Source: CAJBLF01 sp964430205 (GTDB taxonomy: Bacteria > Patescibacteriota > Gracilibacteria > Absconditabacterales > Absconditicoccaceae). Taken from it: a DNA stretch of 64,000 nucleotides. The position numbers were made by a program, and so were the translations under genes. The first letter of the stretch is position 1; every line of letters starts with the position of its first letter. This document shows, in pieces, positions 1 through 9,524 of this stretch. Below the pieces are notes generated by a model, which worked only from the letters and a program-made list of their open reading frames with translations, ran no database searches and was not told the DNA's origin. The DNA lies in NCBI GenBank assembly GCA_964430205.1, contig CAYSER010000001.1:20844-84843 (forward strand), given 5' to 3'.

Positions 1-357
1 TTTGATTTTGCATTCACCATAGATTTCCATCCTTTGGGGTATATCATCAAAAGGGATATCCGGATCTAAACAATATAACAGGCGGAATATATTGGGCATT
101 GAGACTGTTTTTAAGAGAAGGTGATTGATTTTTATATTGCATTTCCTTCTTGTATCAAATATCAATATATCCTTATTTCTGTCTGTCGTCTTAGATAAAA
201 GAAAATAGTTTAAACATACATTTTTCCCTGTAAAATTATTCTTGGAAAATTTTATTTTCAGGAATTTCCTTATACTTACAAAATCTCATTCGATTTCAAT
301 GATGTTCTTATTATCATAATGATAAATCCTTTTCTTACCGACATCAACAAGAAACAT
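1..357 (-). CDS. Hypothetical protein, 3' end outside window (SagC/D position)
   Basis: The frame opens at an ATG at 357, only 2 bases after the stop of the SagB-like gene, and stays open to the window edge (119 residues seen, one UGA glycine). I recognise no domain. It starts MFLVDVGKKRIYHYDNKN and holds short hydrophobic and basic stretches, with no signal peptide. Its place directly after a SagB-like dehydrogenase in a precursor-led operon is where azole-peptide clusters carry the cyclodehydratase partner (SagC, or a ThiF/YcaO fusion). That role rests on position only. The sequence beyond the edge would decide. Confidence 0.6.
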
Positions 358-359
358 AA

Positions 360-1358
360 TTAATCGCTGATTGCTAAAACATGATGAAGCATAAAATTTT
401 TATTGGTGAAAATGCTGCTTTTATACAATATATCATATATGTTGTCATCGTAGTATCATTGTATTTCTAACTGAGGTTTATTGAAATATCAGCATAATAG
501 TCTCATCATAAATGAGATCTGACCGATCTCCAGGAGGAGTAGCTTATATCACTTGTTTCAGTATTTTGCATATACATTAGTTGGATGTGATCATAGAAGC
601 ACGAAATAGTTGTATGCAGAAAAGTTAGTGTCGGAAGTTATTAATCAATCCTTGATGAATCTAAGGAAAATCCCGGGAATATGTCTTTTATAGAATGATT
701 CAGAATATTTCTCGAAAATAAATATATCATCGTTTTTTGTTATGATGATTGGGAATGTGCTATTGATGCCTCCTCAACTTCAGAATTTGAAGAAAGTCTT
801 TGTGCTCCCGAAGATATGTTTTTCCTCTCTAGGAGAAAAGATATATGCAATCAGATTGAGTAATGCATCTACATCATAACATGGCGTAGTTTTTTTAAGT
901 CTTGTAGATCAGACATTGATAAATACGTTATTATCTATGGCAATATCGATGTTGTGGCGGCGCATATTATAGAGAGAGAGATTTTGCATATTCAATAATG
1001 ATGAAATTCATGTTTCGACATCAACATAAAGATTGTGAATGCTTTCTTCATCAAGAAGCCTCAGTAGAGGATCCGGATTAGCTATAAACTGATCGAAATA
1101 TATGGATTCAACTCATGAATTATGCTCGTAAGTGATTAGAATATTATATTGAAGGAATAGTTTGACAAGTGCATGTGGTATCTTGAATTCAGTAATGTCT
1201 TTGTAGGAAATGATTATATTTTTTTCTAAGAAGACCAGAAAATCATAGATGCGTCAATGATGTCATATTTTTAAGATATCCTTTGATCATAAAACATATA
1301 CGACGATAGTTTCGTCCTCTGTATAGAATTTTGTGAATCTATTGTATCTTACGGTCAT
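360..1358 (-). CDS. SagB-like nitroreductase-fold dehydrogenase (azoline oxidase candidate)
   Basis: 332 residues with UGA read as Gly (about ten UGA codons); stop UAA. The C-terminal half looks like SagB/ThcOx-type FMN-dependent dehydrogenases: a Gly-rich GSGGG segment near residue 195, then KYGNKGYKLLLLEIGQISF near residue 270. The latter matches the family's RYGxRGYRxxxLExGHxxQN block, followed by a GYYDD stretch that matches the usual GGFDD. In thiazole/oxazole-modified peptides this enzyme oxidises azolines to azoles. The N-terminal 150 residues are weakly conserved, as is common in this family. The start overlaps the end of the upstream C39-like gene by 20 bases, implying translational coupling. 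The family call is good; the substrate is inferred from the adjacent precursor. Confidence 0.72.
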
Positions 1359-2052
1359 CTTTAATTTTTATGAAGACATATGGTCCCATTTCGGTCATTG
1401 AAGAGAGTACTCTATCTACATCGATATATTCTGGTTTCTGGAAAGGGCCTGAATCATATATCTCGAATTTATTGTTTTTGATTCATTTACATAGCACAAT
1501 ATGCCCTCAGCTTTCTCATTCTATCTCCGGTTCATTATAAAGGATATATCGGTTTACGCATAGGATAAATAACACATTCCCCCCTTGGTTCTTTTCTATT
1601 GCATCAATAATGTCCTCTTGATAATGTTTACCAATAGCATTCTCATTTGTGATATTTTCTAGTGGTTTGGTATCGGTCATGTCGAATGCTCTTTGTCAAT
1701 CAGCATCTATCCATTTGCCATCTCTTATGAATGGTTTATATTTCTCCTTGGTATGTTTTGTTACGAATTCGATAGGATTCCTTATATAATCAAGGTCATC
1801 TTGTTTTGAATATCAAGTGAAATATTCAACGTGAAATCATAATCTATACAAAGCATATGCCATCTCTAATTCATCTAGTCAGCAACCTGCCTTATATGTT
1901 CAAAGCTTTGCTATTTTCATTACATCCCAAGTGTCTTTCATATTAAATTGGGTGTACCGGAAATAATTGAGTATTCACATGAAACAGGCTGTGCTACAAT
2001 ATCAGGTATATGATTCAGGCATGAAGTTTATCTGATAGCGTGGGTAATCCAT
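1339..2052 (-). CDS. C39-like papain-fold protein, possible leader peptidase
   Basis: 237 residues. Near the N-terminus, SYTGYCSTAC carries a likely nucleophile Cys19. Near the C-terminus, GGHIVLCKGI gives His184, and EIYDSGP gives Asp200, the order and spacing of C39-like papain-fold domains. No ABC transporter or membrane segment is attached and there is no signal peptide, so it would act in the cytoplasm. It is the first gene after the precursor and its attenuator, so removing the leader of the modified peptide is the obvious inferred role. I chose the start at 2052; an in-frame ATG at 2088 lies inside the terminator stem. It could instead be a general C39-like housekeeping protein. Confidence 0.65.
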
Positions 2053-2070
2053 GTTTATCTTATCTAAGAT

Positions 2071-2100
2071 AAAAAAAACCGGGGACATGATGTATGCCCC
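2071..2100 (-). terminator. Hairpin plus U8 between precursor and enzymes (attenuator)
   Basis: On the minus strand GGGGCAU pairs with AUGUCCCC (one bulged base) and is followed by GG and eight U. It begins 9 bases after the precursor stop and ends 19 bases before the next start. sagA-type clusters place a leaky terminator here so that precursor mRNA outnumbers enzyme mRNA. Confidence 0.75.
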
Positions 2101-2108
2101 CTTCTCAC

Positions 2109-2336
2109 TTAAGCGGCCTTTTGTAATTCTGTTTCAAAAATGTCGCTACGTCATGATCATCAACTTCCACTTCATTGTCAACATGAGCCTCAACAACTTC
2201 CTCAGCCTCATCAACGACCACAACGAATCATGGTATTAACGAGATCCTCTTTTGCATCTTCAATTTTTATTACAATTCATTCTTTCTTGAGCTCTTCAAC
2301 AAGCTCTTGTAATTCATTTGAATGCAAATTTTCCAT
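2109..2336 (-). CDS. Microcin B17-like Gly/Ser/Cys-rich RiPP precursor peptide
   Basis: 75 residues, ATG at 2336, stop UAA. Residues 1-37 form a charged, helix-prone leader starting MENLHSNELQELVEELKK. Residues 38-64 are a core of 14 Gly, 3 Cys (39, 48, 52) and 6 Ser, with GGGGGSCGGSCGQGSGSGG at 42-60. Residues 65-75 are a short acidic tail ending QKAA. The alternation of Gly with Ser/Cys is that of linear azole-containing peptides such as McbA, in which Ser and Cys are cyclised to oxazoles and thiazoles. Ten glycines are UGA, nine of them in the core, so the gene is invisible under the standard code. It is followed by an attenuator and a SagB-like gene. Overlapping plus-strand frames are shadows. 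The product's activity is unknown. Confidence 0.82.
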
Positions 2337-2411
2337 GAGAAAGGAATAAAAAAAGGTAAAAAACACGAGAGTTTTAATGACTTTCCTTTGTCACATATAA
2401 ATTTTTTGTAT

Positions 2412-2442
2412 TTTATACATATATATGCCATAATAATGTCAA
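2412..2442 (-). promoter_or_regulatory. Likely promoter of the precursor operon
   Basis: Minus-strand TTGACA (2442-2437) and TATAAA (2417-2412) lie about 75 bases upstream of the precursor start, with a 19-base spacer. The spacing is long, but the boxes are good and a TG precedes the -10. No clear Shine-Dalgarno sequence precedes the precursor ATG. Confidence 0.5.
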
Positions 2443-2660
2443 CTAAGAAATCAACTGAAAAAACAGAAAAAAATTAATACAATATCTATTGTAAATGGGG
2501 TTTTCGCATTTTTTTCTATTAGATACAAAATCAATACAAAATGTACCCCAAAATTCTTCTAAGAAAAAGACAGGATATTTTTCCTGACTATGATCAATGG
2601 ATGTCGACTCTTTGCTTACGAGATACTCCTAGGATAAGATATTCCGCTCCGGATCAGAAT
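2443..2660. other. AT-rich intergenic region
   Basis: This lies between the precursor promoter and the terminator of the T9SS-type gene. It is AT-rich with homopolymer runs. I see no convincing gene, RNA or repeat; the short plus-strand frame at 2541-2759 has no family resemblance and overlaps the terminator. Confidence 0.5.
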
Positions 2661-2691
2661 AAAAAAAACGGCGACGTATCTGTCGCCGTTT
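2661..2691 (-). terminator. Rho-independent terminator of the T9SS-sorted protein gene
   Basis: On the minus strand AACGGCGAC and GTCGCCGTT pair around a 6-base loop and run into eight U. It lies 19 bases after the UAA stop of the gene at 2710-4686. Confidence 0.9.
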
Positions 2692-2709
2692 GTATAAGGC
2701 CAATGCCGA

Positions 2710-4686
2710 TTATCTCTTCACAAACTTTTTGCCTTGGGCAAACCCATCGGCATTTGTGAAAGAGATGAAGTAGGTGCCAGGAGCCAACGATGAGACATCG
2801 ATGCTCATGGCCTCGGTGATGGTCGAAGTGGTGTACATGGTCTGACCCATGACATCGACGATACGGACTCGTTTGAGTTCCTTGGTATCGACGTTGTTTA
2901 GGTACAAAACCTGCTCAGTGGGATTGGGGAAGAGTGATATTGCAGCGATTGCCGCCATAGTCTCGTCTATCCCGAGTCCTCCGACCGCAATGTATTGGAT
3001 CTGCGATGCAGAGCATCCGGTCACCGGATGGACATAGGTGTAGGTGATCATATGCGTACCCGCACCTGCTACCGTAGGATTGAACATGCTTTCTACTACT
3101 CCATCACCGATGAACGTTCCTCCGATCGGACTGACCAATTGCATCAGATCGAACGGAGGAGTGGTAGTATTCACTGGTCCGATGACAGCGAAGAACGATA
3201 CTGCTGGCACCGGATTGATCGCTATCAGAGCCGAAGCATTCGCCGAACATCCAGACACGGGGTCAGTGTAGGTATAGGTGACCGGATAGGTCCCTATGAT
3301 GCTGATCGGCGGATACAGGATGTTGTTGATGATAGTGCATCCGGTCGGGGCAGTATAGGTTCCCGATAACGGTAAGCCTCCGGTAAGCTCGACGCTTGCT
3401 ACATCGGTGCATACATGATCATCGACGAGAGTCAAGCTGACTGATGGCAAGGGGTGCACGGTGATCATGATGTTCCCTGTCGCGGTGCAGCCGCTTGCCG
3501 TGGATACGGTGACGCTGTAGACCGTAGTCGTTAATGGCGTAACTGTCGTTGGATTAGCTGTCGAGCCATTGTTCCAGGTGATCGTCGTTGCATTCGTGTT
3601 CGCTGTCAGCGTCACGCTTTCTCCATAACAGATGTCGACATCGGAAGCGGTGATCGTCAAGCTTGGCGCCTGATTCACGGTGATGGCTAGCGAAGCATAG
3701 GGACCGTCGCCGCAGGCATTGTGTCCGCGGACTTTGACATCGCCAGAAACGCTGGTGTTGCCATAAGCTACGGTGATCGATGATGTTCCCTGACCTAAGG
3801 TGATGGTCGCGTCATTCGGAAGAGACCAGTCATACGAGGTAGCGTTGGCGATCGGCATCGTCGAGTAGTTCACTACCGTGTTTTGGCAGACAGTCGTAGG
3901 ACCGGTAATGGAACCTGCGGCGAGCGGCAGAGGAAGCGAAGTGACATGGAGCGTTCCGTTCATCTGGGATGAACAGCCGAGCGTGTTCTTGAATCCTTTG
4001 GCTGTGTAGGTCCCAGCAGGATAGGTCCCGAACGTGATCGGGAATCCCGTGCCGGTGACGGTCTGCATAACGGTATTGTTCCCATCGTACAGTTTGTAGG
4101 AGCAATCCGATTCCGAACCGTCCAATCCGATGATGACGCCGCTTTGCCCTGCACAATAGGTACTGTCGCCCGTGATGCTATAGAGCATCGGCGGTGTTTG
4201 CACTATGACCATGAAGGTCGCAGTATCAACGCAACCGTTCATTGCAGTCCCGATGACGCTATACGTAGTATTGGATGAAGGGTAGACGGTGATAGTGTCA
4301 TTCGTCATCCCGGTATTCCAGAGATACGTATCCGCGCCATGCGCAATGAGCTGCGCAGGACTTCCTGGACAGACGACCGTTGTGCCGCTGATCCATACCG
4401 TCGGCGTCGGCTTGACGATGACGTTGAACGTATCGGTTGCGATGACCTGCATCGATGCGTTCAATGCAGTTTCGATATACTGGGTAGTGATAGTTGGTGC
4501 GATCGTGATCGTCGGCGTAGTATAGCCGCCAGGCGTCCAGTAGTAGAGGACGGCAGCAGGATAGGTATTGCCGATGGTGATCGAACTCCCTTTGCATATC
4601 GAGTCGTTGACGACCGATCCGTTGGCACTCAATCCTGCGTACATGACGAGGAGAATGCCGACAAAACATGATAATAATTTTCTCAT
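2710..4686 (-). CDS. Secreted protein with PKD/Ig-like repeats and T9SS type A sorting domain
   Basis: 658 residues, stop UAA. It has an N-terminal signal peptide (MRKLLSCFVGILLVMYAG) and repeated Bacteroidetes-type beta domains with Cys pairs and 'NGxT..TITV' strands. The last 85 residues are a canonical type IX secretion sorting domain (ISLFPNPTEQVLYL ... APGTYFISF ... KKFVKR). AAGGAG lies 8 bases before the start, the clearest Shine-Dalgarno in the window. About 60 glycines are encoded and none by UGA, whereas neighbouring genes use UGA often; the base composition is also more GC-rich. This points to recent transfer from a Bacteroidetes-like donor. No T9SS machinery is seen here, so surface anchoring is uncertain. 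Confidence 0.9.
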   Translation of the reverse strand: MRKLLSCFVGILLVMYAGLSANGSVVNDSICKGSSITIGNTYPAAVLYYWTPGGYTTPTITIAPTITTQYIETALNASMQVIATDTFNVIVKPTPTVWISGTTVVCPGSPAQLIAHGADTYLWNTGMTNDTITVYPSSNTTYSVIGTAMNGCVDTATFMVIVQTPPMLYSITGDSTYCAGQSGVIIGLDGSESDCSYKLYDGNNTVMQTVTGTGFPITFGTYPAGTYTAKGFKNTLGCSSQMNGTLHVTSLPLPLAAGSITGPTTVCQNTVVNYSTMPIANATSYDWSLPNDATITLGQGTSSITVAYGNTSVSGDVKVRGHNACGDGPYASLAITVNQAPSLTITASDVDICYGESVTLTANTNATTITWNNGSTANPTTVTPLTTTVYSVTVSTASGCTATGNIMITVHPLPSVSLTLVDDHVCTDVASVELTGGLPLSGTYTAPTGCTIINNILYPPISIIGTYPVTYTYTDPVSGCSANASALIAINPVPAVSFFAVIGPVNTTTPPFDLMQLVSPIGGTFIGDGVVESMFNPTVAGAGTHMITYTYVHPVTGCSASQIQYIAVGGLGIDETMAAIAAISLFPNPTEQVLYLNNVDTKELKRVRIVDVMGQTMYTTSTITEAMSIDVSSLAPGTYFISFTNADGFAQGKKFVKR

Positions 4687-4707
4687 AAGATGTTCTCCTT
4701 TTGATAT

Positions 4708-4763
4708 TGATTTTTGTTTTGGTTCCTGTTGATTTTTGTTTTAGTTCCTGATTTTTGTTTCGA
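4708..4763. repeat. Three copies of an AACAAAAATCA word in the 5' leader
   Basis: On the minus strand AACAAAAATCA recurs three times about 20 bases apart, separated by variants of GGAACTAAA. It s the transcribed leader between the promoter and the Shine-Dalgarno of the T9SS-type gene. Function unknown. Confidence 0.7.
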
Positions 4764-4771
4764 TTTAAACG

Positions 4772-4799
4772 AATATACATATATAAAAGAAAAAGTCAA
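4772..4799 (-). promoter_or_regulatory. Promoter of the T9SS-sorted protein gene
   Basis: Minus-strand TTGACT, 16-base spacer, TATATT, with an extended -10 TG. It lies about 85 bases before the ATG at 4686. The same arrangement occurs at 21375-21402. Confidence 0.6.
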
Positions 4800-4915
4800 T
4801 GAAAAATAGAAATGCAGGCCCCAAGAGATGAGAGAGGAAAGAGAAGGTGATAAGCAGGATATCATAGAGGTCAGGGAGGTTATTTTTATGGTATGCAGCA
4901 GAGAGATGATCAGTA

Positions 4916-4951
4916 CAGAAAAAAATCCCTCGCGATGGAGCGGGGATTTCT
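4916..4951 (-). terminator. Terminator downstream of the DUF11 surface protein
   Basis: On the minus strand ATCCCCGC pairs with GCGAGGGAT around TCCATC (one mismatch), followed by seven U. It lies 22 bases after the UAA at 4974. Confidence 0.85.
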
Positions 4952-4973
4952 TTCTCTCTGGTATATACTGATA

Positions 4974-7900
4974 TTACTGTTTGTAGACATCCAGCGCTTT
5001 GGTGAATTCGCTCGCTCCTGGAGGTAACGCACTCCGGAGGCTAGGGCTATACTCGATGAGTACGGAGGCGCCGTTGAATACCTCATTCCTTCTTTCCGTC
5101 TTGATCGATGCAGCAGATGATCATCAGACATAGAATCGATGATTGAGCTGTGATCTTCTGGATTTTACGAGGTTCTCGATATTGTCGCCGATGAGCACGC
5201 CTTGGACCTTCAATCATCCATACGCACATCGGCTCTTATTGAGACTATCGTTCTTTAGATTAGGGCCTGCTTTGAATGCTCCTTGATCGGTGACGAAGAT
5301 ACCTTTGACGACCTGTGTCTTATTGCAGGAATCCGCTCATGTCATGAAGGTGATATCTCATTTATTGACCAGGAACATGGCATTGGTCTTCTCTATGGAC
5401 CCATGGATCTTGAGGTTCGGTCCATCGACGATGACCGTGAACGGTTTCATCTGATCGGTTCAATCTGTATACTCCAATGTTCCGTTGCCTTTGAAGACAT
5501 AGATATCCTGGCTTGGAACCTTTGATACGGTGATAGAGTATCCTTCTGCGGAAGAGATGGTCTTGTACTTGATGGCGATCTTCGAATACTTGGTGATGAA
5601 GGAATTCATCATGGTCTTGATCACGTTTCCGCCATCATAGGTGGAAGCATTGAGCACCATGATATCTGAGAGATCGGTACTGCTGACGAGTTCGGTGCCA
5701 TTGATCATCTTGTAGTTGTCGAGAGAGATGGTGGTGGCTTTCGGGGTGAGGCCGAAGGAACTCTTCTGTGCGAGATACGGCCTCGTGACCGTGAAGTCTA
5801 CGGTACAGACTCTGTCGACTTGCGTTCATTTATACGTACCGCCATCCATACAATAGTTGTAGGTCACTTTGCTCAGGACGATCTTGTATTCTCAGAAGGT
5901 ACCATCGATGACAGCGTCATTCATAAAGGTATAATATTTTCCGAAGGCGTTCTGGAGTGACCGTCGTTCATCCTGCTTGTCGAGGAAGTATTTGAAGAGC
6001 TGCTTATTGCCCCGGGTATCCGAATTGCATGGTATCGGCAGGAGAGAAAGAGCTGGATCATTGTCCTCTTCCTTGTGGCTACCGTTATAGATCTTGAAAT
6101 AGCATTTGATGGAATCTTCTGGAACCTTGCCGGTATCGTGAGTGCCGCAGCTGTTGCCTGGGATGATGTTCTTTTTGTAGTCGAGCGTCCGTCGATAAGG
6201 GAGATATTCTCAGCTCTGGACGGAGATATTGGTATTGCCGATATTGAAGCATGCTACCAGGGAAGATCATGGAAGATCGCATCATTCGGTGCAGTGTCCA
6301 GGCTCTCCGTTATGCTCTCATTCATCGCATTTCTCATATCCTTCACGGATGCCATCCCCGCAATATCCAAGTCATCCTTCATCGACGATGATGGACTTCT
6401 GACATTCGGAAGGCGTAGGGGTTTTGCCATCGACATAACATTTCGTTTCATACGTCCCTTTGGTGGTATAGGTACACAGATGCTCGAAAGATTGAGTGTC
6501 GTATCAGGTGAACATCTGTCCATTGCCGCAGTCGATGGTGATCGTTTGTGCGGTATATCCTGGAAGGGTGGTGCATCTCAAGTTTTTCTCCGCTTCTCCG
6601 TCGGAATAGATGGCGACGCTTGATCCATCAGTCGGGTCGAGCGATCTGCAACTCGAGAAAGAGGAGACATTGATAGTCGTTTCTGCATGTCAGGTCTTTA
6701 ACTGATCATTGGTATAATAGAGAAGGTCGACGTTGTTGGTATAACTGCCTATGCAGCTTGGATCCGTGCCGACATGTCCGGTAAGGAAGAGGGAGATCGT
6801 CTGTCCGGCAGTCATGGAAGTATTGATATTCCAGGTATACGGATAGCTTCCGTTGATGTAGGTCATCGGTGCGGTAGCTGCTCGATTTGGATCGATGGTG
6901 AGGCAAGGGGTATTTGGTCGCGTATCCTTGATCTGTACGTTATCGATGGTTCAAGGTCCGTTGTTGGTGACGGAAATGGTGAATCTTACCGCTTCGCCGA
7001 GATTGTAGGTGTATTTATCTGAGGTCTTGGTGATGACCGCTTCAGCGTTTGGCGTAGGGACGCTCGTATAAAAGAGCGCTGATGAGTATAACGTAGGGAC
7101 GTTATCCGCTTGGAGAAAAGAGTTGTTGAGCGTCTGATTCGCATACAGCGATCATTTGTACCTGCCGGTGATCATCATATATCCTTGTTGTCCAGGCGCG
7201 AGATTGAATCCTGAGTAGATGACGTATTGATTCGGTCATTGCATTCATGTTCAGAAGGAATATGGCGTCACCCCGTAGATTTGGCTGCTGACATAGTCGA
7301 GCGAAACAGGGAGATAATCAGAAAGCACGACATTGGTGGCGATAGCTGAACCGCTATTGCCGAAATCTATCCTGAAGGCGACGAGGTCTCATGATTGGTA
7401 GAGGATATTGTCGACGAGGGTCTTATTGAGCGTGAGTCCGACGGGATTCGATACATTTATAGTAGTGGTGCAGAGAGCGCCGGCTCATCCTCAGATTCAG
7501 AGCGTGGTCAAGGTGTAAGTAGTAGTGGTCGTCGGATGTACGACGATATTCGGATTGCTCCGGTTAGGATAGATGAAGTTGAGTCCTATGATATTCGGTG
7601 TCATCATCGCCAAGCTCGCATTAGTGTAAGATGCGCTGAGGATTCATGCTTGCCCTGAAATGATAGTCGGTGTGCTTGTCGTCAGGGTGCACGTTGAGCT
7701 AGATTGCGGAACCACGGTGACGGTTTGCTGGCAGACGGCAGGAATTGTACCGCTCGTTCAGTTGACGGTCAATAGATAAGTAGTAGTGGTCGTCGGATGT
7801 ACGGAGATATTTGGATTGCTTCGGGTCGGATAGGTGAAATTGATTCCTGCCACCAGAGGTGTCAAAGTCGCTGATGTCGCATTTGTATATGATCAGTTCA

Positions 7901-9479
7901 GGAGTGCAGTCTGTCAAGGATGGATGGTAGGGGTGCTTGTCGTCAACGAACAGGTCGGTGCAGCAGGAGCCGCTACTTGTAAGATGCCCGTGCATGATGC
8001 AGTGGATTGGTTGTTGTTGACGGTCATGCTGAATGTATAGGTGCCTGGCTGTGAAGGCAATGCTACTGTTGTTCCTGTATATTGGTTAGGATTGACGTAG
8101 TGAGGCCGTCATGATCATCAGATATTCGGAGTCGCATAGATATACGTGCCGTAGAAGGTTCATCCCGTCACATTCCGAGTTACATTCACGATCTGTCCGG
8201 ATTGGCTTGGATTAGGGGAGAGCGTCAACGTACAGCTGAGCGGCTGTGCTGGGGTCACGGTTGCAGACGCTTGATCATCCTCAGAAGGGATNNNNNNNNN
8301 NCACAGCAAACGCTCTTAAGAATGCCTTCGCAACGGCGTGGAATCAGGATCAGGTTTGTCAGACGCAGTCACTTCTATGGTGTTGATGTATGCTCCTGTC
8401 GCTTTGACTTTGGCAGTCAGCGTGAGTGTCTTGGTAGTGTTCATCGCGATGGTTCATACCGTCCGGATTCCGCTTACCGGATCGTATGTTCACTGTGATG
8501 CCTGAGAGGAAACATAGGTATATCAACTAGGTAAGAGGTCCTTGAGCGTCACTGCATTTGCTGTGGATGGTCAGGCATTGCTTAGCACCATGGTAAAGAT
8601 GACATTCGATCATATCGCAGGAGTCGGATTGTTGACGGTTTTGGTGACGGACAAATCCGCTTGCTGGGAAGCGAGCTGACATTGTGAGGTACAGGTGTAG
8701 CCTGCAGGGACACCAGCAGTTCCGTCGCATTGCTCTGAAGTGAACGTATTGAGATACGAGGAATCGTGGGTTTCTACGACGCCGTTTCCGCACCGATGGA
8801 GCTCATAGTTCCTACAGCTTGAAGTCGATTGCACTGATGACCGACCTCTTTTCCTATTCCCTTGAGATCAAGGGAGAAGGTCATGATAGGTCGGATTGTT
8901 GCCCATATATCCCATGTCAGGGACCTGGTTATATCGATAGGCGGAAGTGCTTGTACCATCGAAACCATTCGCATACTTGTATTTATAATCATAGAGGAAG
9001 CTGACGATATTCTTATTCGGATCATTATCTGATGGTCTTTCGAAGACCACTTTATTAGGAGTGGTAGCTATCCCTCTGAGCGGAGTGTTGTAGGGAAAAA
9101 CCCGGCTCGCCCTATAGAATGTGCTATTGTCGAGTGCCATAGCAGTATTGTTGACGTCTACTTTGTAGAGCATATCGGTCTGCGGTCTATAGTATTTGAC
9201 CTTAGTGGGAGTATCCGTCCTGAGGATCTGTCCCGCGCTATAGTCATTGACCGTGCCGTTCAGGATGAAATTGCTATTGAGGTAGAGATAATAATCCGCC
9301 CTACCGTCATTGTCATTATCCTGGTTCAGGTACATCTTCGGCATATCCGCACAGGAATTGACGTTAGACATGCTTTCTATCGGAAGGATGTTGTCGATCC
9401 GATCGGCATATCAGAAATTTCCCAGCGTTGCGAGTGCACCGAGGATGAGAAATGCAAAGAGATGTTTTCTGCTGCTCAT
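4974..9479 (-). CDS. Giant secreted DUF11-repeat surface protein (contains assembly gap)
   Basis: About 1500 codons in one frame. It starts MSSRKHLFAFLILGALATLG, a signal peptide. DUF11 repeats follow: ADLSVTKTVNNPTPAIG begins one near residue 270, and a second starts near LTLNKTLVDN after two domains whose strands end in HPTTTTTY. Two cysteine-rich segments (CGNGVVE ... EQCDGTAG and CGDGIREGYEKCDEG) resemble DUF4215-type repeats. The frame matches on both sides of the 10-N gap at 8292-8301, and DPDSTP before it and PSEDDQA after it are parts of one DUF11 ending. The roughly 30 bases right of the gap add a UAA at 8316 and look misassembled. UGA glycines are abundant. Likely an adhesin or stalk-like surface protein; no cell-wall anchor is visible at the C-terminus. 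Confidence 0.8.
8292..8301. other. Assembly gap (10 N) inside the DUF11 gene
   Basis: Ten N join two contig ends within a repeat-rich gene. Codon phase is preserved across the gap, but sequence at about 8302-8333 does not fit the domain and carries a UAA in frame. I take this as a contig-end artefact rather than a real truncation. Confidence 0.85.
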
Positions 9480-9524
9480 ACGAGTGAATGTAAAATAGTA
9501 AATGCTAGATGTACCTATCTGTGA

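Noticed and set aside
2041..2088. Upstream ATG at 2088 (MSPVFF) as start of the C39-like gene
   Set aside because: It lies within the terminator stem and adds only a poly-U-encoded hydrophobic stretch; 2052 is a cleaner start.
2140..2349. Plus-strand frame of 69 codons rich in His, Gln and Pro
   Set aside because: It is the antisense of the Gly/Ser/Cys precursor; the minus strand has leader, core, promoter and terminator in the right order.
3830..4156. Second minus-strand frame inside the T9SS-type gene
   Set aside because: It is an out-of-frame shadow rich in Arg and His; the 658-codon frame has signal peptide, domains and sorting signal.
8202..8498. Plus-strand frame crossing the N gap
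   Set aside because: It contains undefined residues from the gap and is antisense to the DUF11 domain.
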